A DNA stretch of 64,000 nt from Strix aluco. Taxonomy: Eukaryota > Chordata > Aves > Strigiformes > Strigidae. The notes beneath the pieces were generated by a model. That model saw nothing but the letters and a program-made list of their open reading frames with translations. It searched no databases and was not told where the DNA came from. Positions 58,553-64,000 of the stretch are shown here, in pieces. How positions within the stretch are numbered: position 1 is the first letter of the stretch; the number at the start of each line of letters is the position of its first letter. The DNA lies in the NCBI RefSeq assembly GCF_031877795.1, contig NC_133971.1, positions 12,502,325 to 12,566,324 of the forward strand, in the 5' to 3' direction. A program made the position numbers and the translations under genes.

Positions 58553-61500
58553 GTATAAAAATGAAAGTTTTTACAATACAGTTTTTACTCTCTCATCTCT
58601 AGTGTTCCTGACTTTTAGCAGTAGGAAAATATGGTGGGTAAGGGGTGTTTGGTGTCAGAATGGGTACAGGGATAGAAGAGGGTAAGTAGTGCTGTAGATG
58701 GGTTAGCTGGAACAGCATGAGTCAGCCTTTTATGCCTGAAGCTTAAAAAGGTGAATTCAAGCACCATGAATAAAATTGCACTATGATATCTGGAGCTAGG
58801 CCCTTAACAGCACTTAAAACTGTGGATAGACTGGTCACAAAGTAATGTAAATGACTAAGCCATGCAGGAGTGTTTGTTTATTTTGCATGCTGCAAAGATC
58901 TTGCAACAATCCTCTTTAAACTGAGAGAGTGCTGTGATGATGACAGGTTGAGGATGCAGATTAAAGTATGATTTCACACTGATCAGCAGAGTTGCCCAGC
59001 TTCTATTTCTGGTTATACACAGACTCTTCCTCTGCACAGGCACAACTTTGTATAATTTGATGGCAGACCAGTTAGAGGAACTGATTGGGCTAAATATAAG
59101 AACTCATTTGGGTGGGAAGGAGGCATTTTTCAGATATTTTTCAGACAAACTAATTGCCCCAGGTTGGTTCACTGGAGAGCTGCTGGTGGCCAGAGATAGG
59201 GACTATGTCAGCACTGCAGCAAAGAAAATGGATGGAAAGCTTCAGCCTCAGTTCTCGTTTCATTTGCTTAATGTTTGATGCTCCTTTGGATTTGATGTAC
59301 AGATGAAGTGTGGCTCACCAATACAGAATTACTTTTTGTTGTTTTAGGGCTATTTAAATTTTTAAAAAGGTATTTAACAGATTTGTTGCAGTAAAATACT
59401 ACTGAGAGAGCAGAAAGAGAGTAGATACTTGCTAAAATATATTTGCAGAACTTTTCAACACATTTAAAGTACTGTCATTTAAATGAAATACTACCGTGAT
59501 TATTTGTAGCCTTTGAGTACTTAATATACAATGTGTAAAAATACCTGATGGGAGGGAATGAAGAAGAGGGAAGCAGACTCTTCACAGTGATGCCCACTGA
59601 CAAGACAAGAGGCAGCGGGCACAAATTGAAACATATGACATTCCATCTGAACACGAGAAAACACTTTTTTCCTGTGAGTGTGATCAAAGAGGTTGCCCAG
59701 AGAGGCTGTGGAGTCTCCATCTGTGGAGATACTCAAAGCCCAACCAGACACACTCCCGGGCAACCTGCTCTAGCTGACCTTGCTTGAGCAGGGTGTGTTG
59801 GATTTGTTGATCTCAAGACATCCCTTCCAACCTAACCCATTCTGTGAAAATATTAAAAAGGTATGTAGTTTTTTTGAGGAAAAGGATTTGTGTGGCTAAA
59901 GTTAAATACAGTGTCATAAATATGTAAATTGAGACTCTACTGTGAATAGAGAGCCTTAACAGTACGTGAAGATGTGTTTAGTATTAAAACTTCAGATGAG
60001 ATAAATCCATATGCCCTTACAGCAGTTATTTGTTATTGCTATTCAGTATATAGCAATATATGCTTGACTTAGCAATATATGTGAAAATAGATACACTAAA
60101 TTTACTTTGGTTTATTATACATATACTAAGAAAAATATTTTGTACTTTCTCAGTGCCTAACATATTGAGCACCTTTTAAATGTACGAAGAAATATTGATG
60201 ATGATATCATATCCTGAGAGAAATTAGTAAAATCAACACTTTAAGAAAGATGAATGGTGCCAGACCAATGTAAAGGGTAGTAAATACTTTTTTTACTCGG
60301 GAGATTTATTAAGCCTTTTAAAAGTTACACTAAAGTCACTGCTGCTGTAGGTTTGTGCAGTCAGCAAAGCAAAAGTTGTTAGTATTCTTTATGTATTTCT
60401 CTAATGCTACAGCTGGGATGTCTTATTTTACTCACTTATTCTGGATATTTTCTGCAGCTTTCCTTTTGTATAACTGCATTTTATTTTACGAGGGTATCTC
60501 AAAAAGAAAACATTTAAGGATATATTCAGAAGTTCACTTTTCAGCTTGTACAGTTTTTCAAACTGAACATAACTGCAACAGAAGAATGCATGTAACATGT
60601 CAAAAAAAGATGAAGACTAACAGGTCAATTATCCACCAATTATGAAGAAAAAGAGTGCTTAACCCAGAGCTACAAAGCTGGATTTGACCCTTTAGGATAC
60701 TTCATCTGGCCTGATGCCTCGATCAAGTGAGGCTTTTCCACTGGTTCCTTTGAGAGTGAATTCTAGTCCAGATGGGTTGCTCTGATGGTGTCCGCCATGC
60801 ATTCCCATCTTTCTTAAAGGCTTTCTTAAGTCAGATGATAGGGGGCCCAGGATACATCTGAGACCACAGCTTTTGATCTGATTGTGGCAACCCACTTCAA
60901 GTTACTTTGTCTTTTAAATGCCTGTCCTGTCAGGGGAAAGAGTGAGCCAGGTGTTGGCATCTGTGCTTCCATTCATCTAAAGTTTCATTTATGTTAAGTG
61001 TGGCCAAGAAGGGACAGATATGGCACTCATAAAATAAATCCACCACTTTGGAGAAATGCAGCTTCAGTGTAGTGGTTGTGCATGGGAGGTCCAGACACAT
61101 GGCAGGGAAAGGGTCACATACATACAGAAAGACAGGTGGCCTGGCCAGCCTGAAATGATCTTTCATTAAAAGCCTAACCAAGCAACCACCTAAAAGCCAG
61201 TAAGAGTTATCACCACTGCCTTTTCTGAAAAACACAAATTAGATGCCTCACCAGAGATTTCAGTGTTTAAATTTGAACAATAAAGTTGAAAGAACTGAAC
61301 TGATTTTTATGGCATGTAGAAGGAAACTAAAATATTCTCTGTTGATGCTGTGAGAGGCAAGCAGAGTCTCATCAGAAGCTATTTCTCTGAATCTGAATAT
61401 ACTTAATCCAAATGCGTTCAGTAGCATATAAAGCTCTTATATAAAAATTTAAAACTGCTAGTGAAAAATACACAGCTTGTTCCTTTTACATTTAGGAGAG

Positions 61501-62728
61501 AAAATGGCCTCTTTCCCTTCACTGACAGAGGTTTATGGGTGCAGTAGCACTGTTCTCACATGATGAGATAGAAGGATTTGGAGATTTCTGTACTCTGCAT
61601 GTGTTGTGTAGCCTCATTCCACCAGTGTTCTGACATGGTGAAATACAGGGTAATTTTTAGAATAAGACCAGCATATTGGTTTTGCTTCAAATCTGCTAAT
61701 GCCTTCCTCTTACATAAAGGGCATTTGGAATGTTTTCTTCCTTCTGGAGCCTGCTCACAAAAAGCTTAGCTTTCTCAAATTTGCCAGAGAAAAAGATTTG
61801 ATCTTTTCATAAAATATTGATTATTGGAAAAGTATGTACAATTACAATGAACCAGGTAATAATAATACATAAGCCTTTTCAAAGATCTGTGAAGGACCTT
61901 TCTTTCTTTTAAGGTACAGAAAGAATTATGGTAGCATCTGCTATAATTATTATTTATCTGGAGCCATGGTGGTTTGAAGGGCCAAAATGGGGGGGTTCGA
62001 AGTTTTCCCTGTTAACTACTAGCTTGGCAACTCCATCTGTTATCAGCAGATCACTTTCCCTCTGTGGTAGGAACATATCGTTATTTTTAAATTGTTTTCC
62101 ATTGTTGTATTGCTATGGATAGGTTAGTTTTGACAGTTTTGAGTTGCAGTCCATGTAGATATTTGCCCAAACTATATCCTGAGAAGCTGATGATTTCTTG
62201 AGATTAATATGTAATGTCAACTCTTGCAACATGTCATTACTCAGTCTACAAATGTGTTCTTAATTCCTGTTAATCCTCAACATTTTAAAAATCTCCAAAA
62301 AAAGTTTCAGACTCTTCCCCTCTCATTGCATTACTGACTGATGGTGTTAAACAAAAACCAATGTGAACTGAGAATTAATACCACAGTCAGTTTCATAGAT
62401 GTCATTCATAGAGGTCATCATAGTTTTGTAAGTTAAATAGCCTGATTTATTATGTACTGATTTATTATGTACTTCACTTTGCTAGATTTTTACATCATCT
62501 TTCCTAAATGTTTTTTTCAGAGGAACAGAGTCAAAATGGCATGTTTAAGACTTATTCTTGATATATCTGGAAATGCTTTGGTTTATGTGATTTTAAAACA
62601 ATTTAAGAGATGTTAGAAAAAGCATTACACAGTAGATAAGGCATTTTTATTTTGTAGTATAAATGTATGGAAATTATTGCTGTATTTACAGCGTTGATGT
62701 ATACCTTCTCTCCCATTAATTCTTGTAG
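58553..62728 (+). other. RNF180: RNF180 intron 5
   Basis: This 4,176-base intron runs from GTATAA to AATTCTTGTAG. It contains a sense CR1 tail (about 59545-59850). The rest is AT-rich with short, unsupported open frames. Confidence 0.85.
59545..59850 (+). mobile_element. CR1 LINE 3' fragment, sense
   Basis: Read on +, this is the C-terminal end of a CR1 frame with frameshifts: KTRGSGHKLKHMTFHLNTRK corresponds to the NGxKLxxGxFRLDIRK block. Then comes VIKEVAQRGCGVSICGD-like sequence, and the 3' UTR ends CCCTTCCAACCTAACCCATT and CTGTGA near 59848. It is older than copies 1 and 2. It is the only long CR1 copy in the window outside intron 1 that lies in the same orientation as RNF180. Confidence 0.85.
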
Positions 62729-62854
62729 AACTGAACAACTCTACCAAATCTTTTTTCCCCACGGAATATTTGAAGTTAAAAGAAAATTTTCAAAAATCAA
62801 ATTCTGCAAAATGGCCTCTACCAAGCTGCAAGAAAGCCTTTAGAGTTTTTGAAG
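62729..62854 (+). CDS. RNF180: RNF180 exon 6: linker between RING and C-terminal tail
   Basis: A 126-base phase 1-1 exon, bounded by TTCTTGTAG and GAAG|GTAAGT, encodes residues 459-500. The sequence [19 protein letters not shown] and the later [19 protein letters not shown] follow the mammalian [20 protein letters not shown] and [14 protein letters not shown] blocks. In the mammalian protein a short basic region and a hydrophobic C-terminal anchor come next. They must lie in an exon beyond 64000. Confidence 0.96.
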
Positions 62855-64000
62855 GTAAGTTTTTTAATTTTTCCCTAAACTTCACTCATCTTGAGTACAG
62901 TAGTTGAAAATAAGTCTCTAGCTAATACATGCCATAGGAGATCAGAGATGGATGATTATTAAAGTAGAGCTGAATTAAATTCTCCTGGGTGACTCATACA
63001 CAGTGCTCTGAATCTAAAGATAAACTGCAAATTGTAAAAAGACAATTTGTGTGTACACCTTTTTATTTATTCTTAAATCTTTAATTTTGTGCACATTATC
63101 AGGATAATTGTATGTAGTTTCCTGCTTGGAAAAAAATGTGTCTGCATAGTGGAATAAAGAAAATTACTCAGGGAAAAAAGTCACTAGTTCTGAGTGTGGT
63201 CAATAAAGACTTCTCCAAAAAAACCATCAGAATCAGTCTTTTGTGAAAGAAGTCACACAAAAAAAATGGAATACCTTATATATTATTCTCTATTGTTTGT
63301 TTTATACATATGAAATGAAGTAAAGGGTGTGGGTGTTTTAGCTTTGTTTTCTGCTTAGAATATGAAGAAAGCTTAGTCCTCTTGTTGCTGCTTTAACACT
63401 TAAACATCTTCATGGTATTAACTGGTTGTTAACTGAAAAACATTTAAGTTAGACCACTGAAATGTGGGATATGCTGTTTACCCATGTTTCCCTGTTTTCA
63501 GTCTAATGGCCTTTCTTCACCAGGCCTCATCTATGTTTACTTGTATAGTTACTTTCTGTACTGACGAGTCTTGATAGCAGATATATTTTTCCTGTTTGAA
63601 AGAACAATATAGATTGCTTCTAAAAGTATGTGGAAAAAATAAACCAGGACATCCTTTTTATATTTCTTTTGTGAGTCTACCCAGGCTTTTCTACAGGTCA
63701 AATTTAATAAATTCTGATCCTCCACTTGCAAAACTGTGTCACAGAAGGTCATGATTTGATACTGAAAGTAACAAGAAATGTTACTAGCTATCAAAAATGA
63801 GCAGACTTGAGAAGTTTGAGGACTGGTGTATCATCTTTGATATTACTCAGAGGGGAAGCTGTTGGCAGGGAAAACAAAGATGCATATTTCTTTTCTCTAA
63901 CAGCAGTTAATGTAGTGTGGATGTTGATGCTGAGCGTATTGGTTTATTGTAATACATGACTTTATGTATGTGACATAGTTCATATATGTTCCAGAGTGTC
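62855..64000 (+). other. RNF180: RNF180 intron 6, start only
   Basis: Intronic sequence after the consensus donor GTAAGT. I searched it for the terminal RNF180 exon (a Gly-Gly-Phe-Arg-type start, then a Trp- and Phe-rich tail) and did not find it, so the gene continues past the window. No repeat is recognised. Confidence 0.75.

Larger units (their letters stand above)
1980..64000 (+). other. RNF180: RNF180 transcription unit (3' end outside window)
   Basis: RNF180 (Rines) is a membrane-anchored RING E3 ligase. In mammals it is reported to act on ZIC2 and on monoamine oxidase A. The locus has a CpG-island promoter, a likely non-coding exon and five coding exons in this window. Introns measure about 5.8, 2.06, 3.59, 43.3 and 4.18 kb, plus a sixth that runs off the end. 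The assembled frame gives 500 residues: Cys-rich N-terminus (residues 11-94), a divergent middle, a basic helix (about 357-383), a C3HC4 RING (406-447) and a linker. The mammalian protein is about 590 residues. The roughly 70 missing residues, including the hydrophobic C-terminal tail, should lie 3' of the window. Identity rests on conserved blocks that I recognise from the mammalian protein. Confidence 0.95.

Noticed and set aside
1-64000. CRISPR arrays, tRNA or rRNA genes, bacterial operons
   Set aside because: None seen; the sequence is vertebrate nuclear DNA.

Overview
This is a vertebrate nuclear window, almost certainly from a bird. It carries CR1 LINE copies ending in the avian ATTCTRTG-type tails, solo LTRs that resemble avian endogenous retroviruses, and a vertebrate single-copy gene with very long AT-rich introns. 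The species cannot be told from the sequence alone. I see no operons, prokaryotic genes, CRISPR arrays, tRNAs or rRNAs.

The only host gene I can support is RNF180 (Rines), a membrane-anchored RING E3 ubiquitin ligase, on the + strand. A CpG island at about 1980-2990 holds the promoter and a non-coding first exon with a likely donor at 2387. Coding exons are 8189-8324 (ATG at 8223), 10389-10484, 14078-15028, 58327-58552 and 62729-62854. Every internal junction has GT/AG borders and a consistent reading phase (0, 0, 0, 1, 1). Together they encode 500 residues: an N-terminal Cys-rich segment, a long divergent middle ending in a very basic helix, a complete C3HC4 RING finger and a linker. The last exon or exons, expected to carry the C-terminal hydrophobic anchor, lie beyond position 64000.

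Intron 4 (15029-58326, 43.3 kb) separates the N-terminal exons from the RING exons and holds most of the recognisable transposons. These are three long antisense CR1 copies (16341-17055; 32251-33431 with an open 366-codon reverse-transcriptase frame; 35901-38073 split by an LTR), one sense solo LTR nested inside that third CR1 (36746-37782), one antisense LTR (39111-39675), one probable sense LTR (about 46678-47468), a decayed antisense reverse-transcriptase relic (54799-55281) and a short CR1 tail (56011-56086). A further sense CR1 tail lies in intron 5 (about 59545-59850) and an ancient CR1/L3-like fragment in intron 1 (about 4620-5060). The rest of the introns is unique AT-rich sequence in which I recognise nothing.

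I did not find a new biological system. The points most worth a second look are the nested LTR with its decayed 5-bp target duplication, the sense LTR signals that could affect RNF180 transcripts, a possible RING-less read-through isoform, the open CR1 frame, and a coding-like relic near 19.65 kb.
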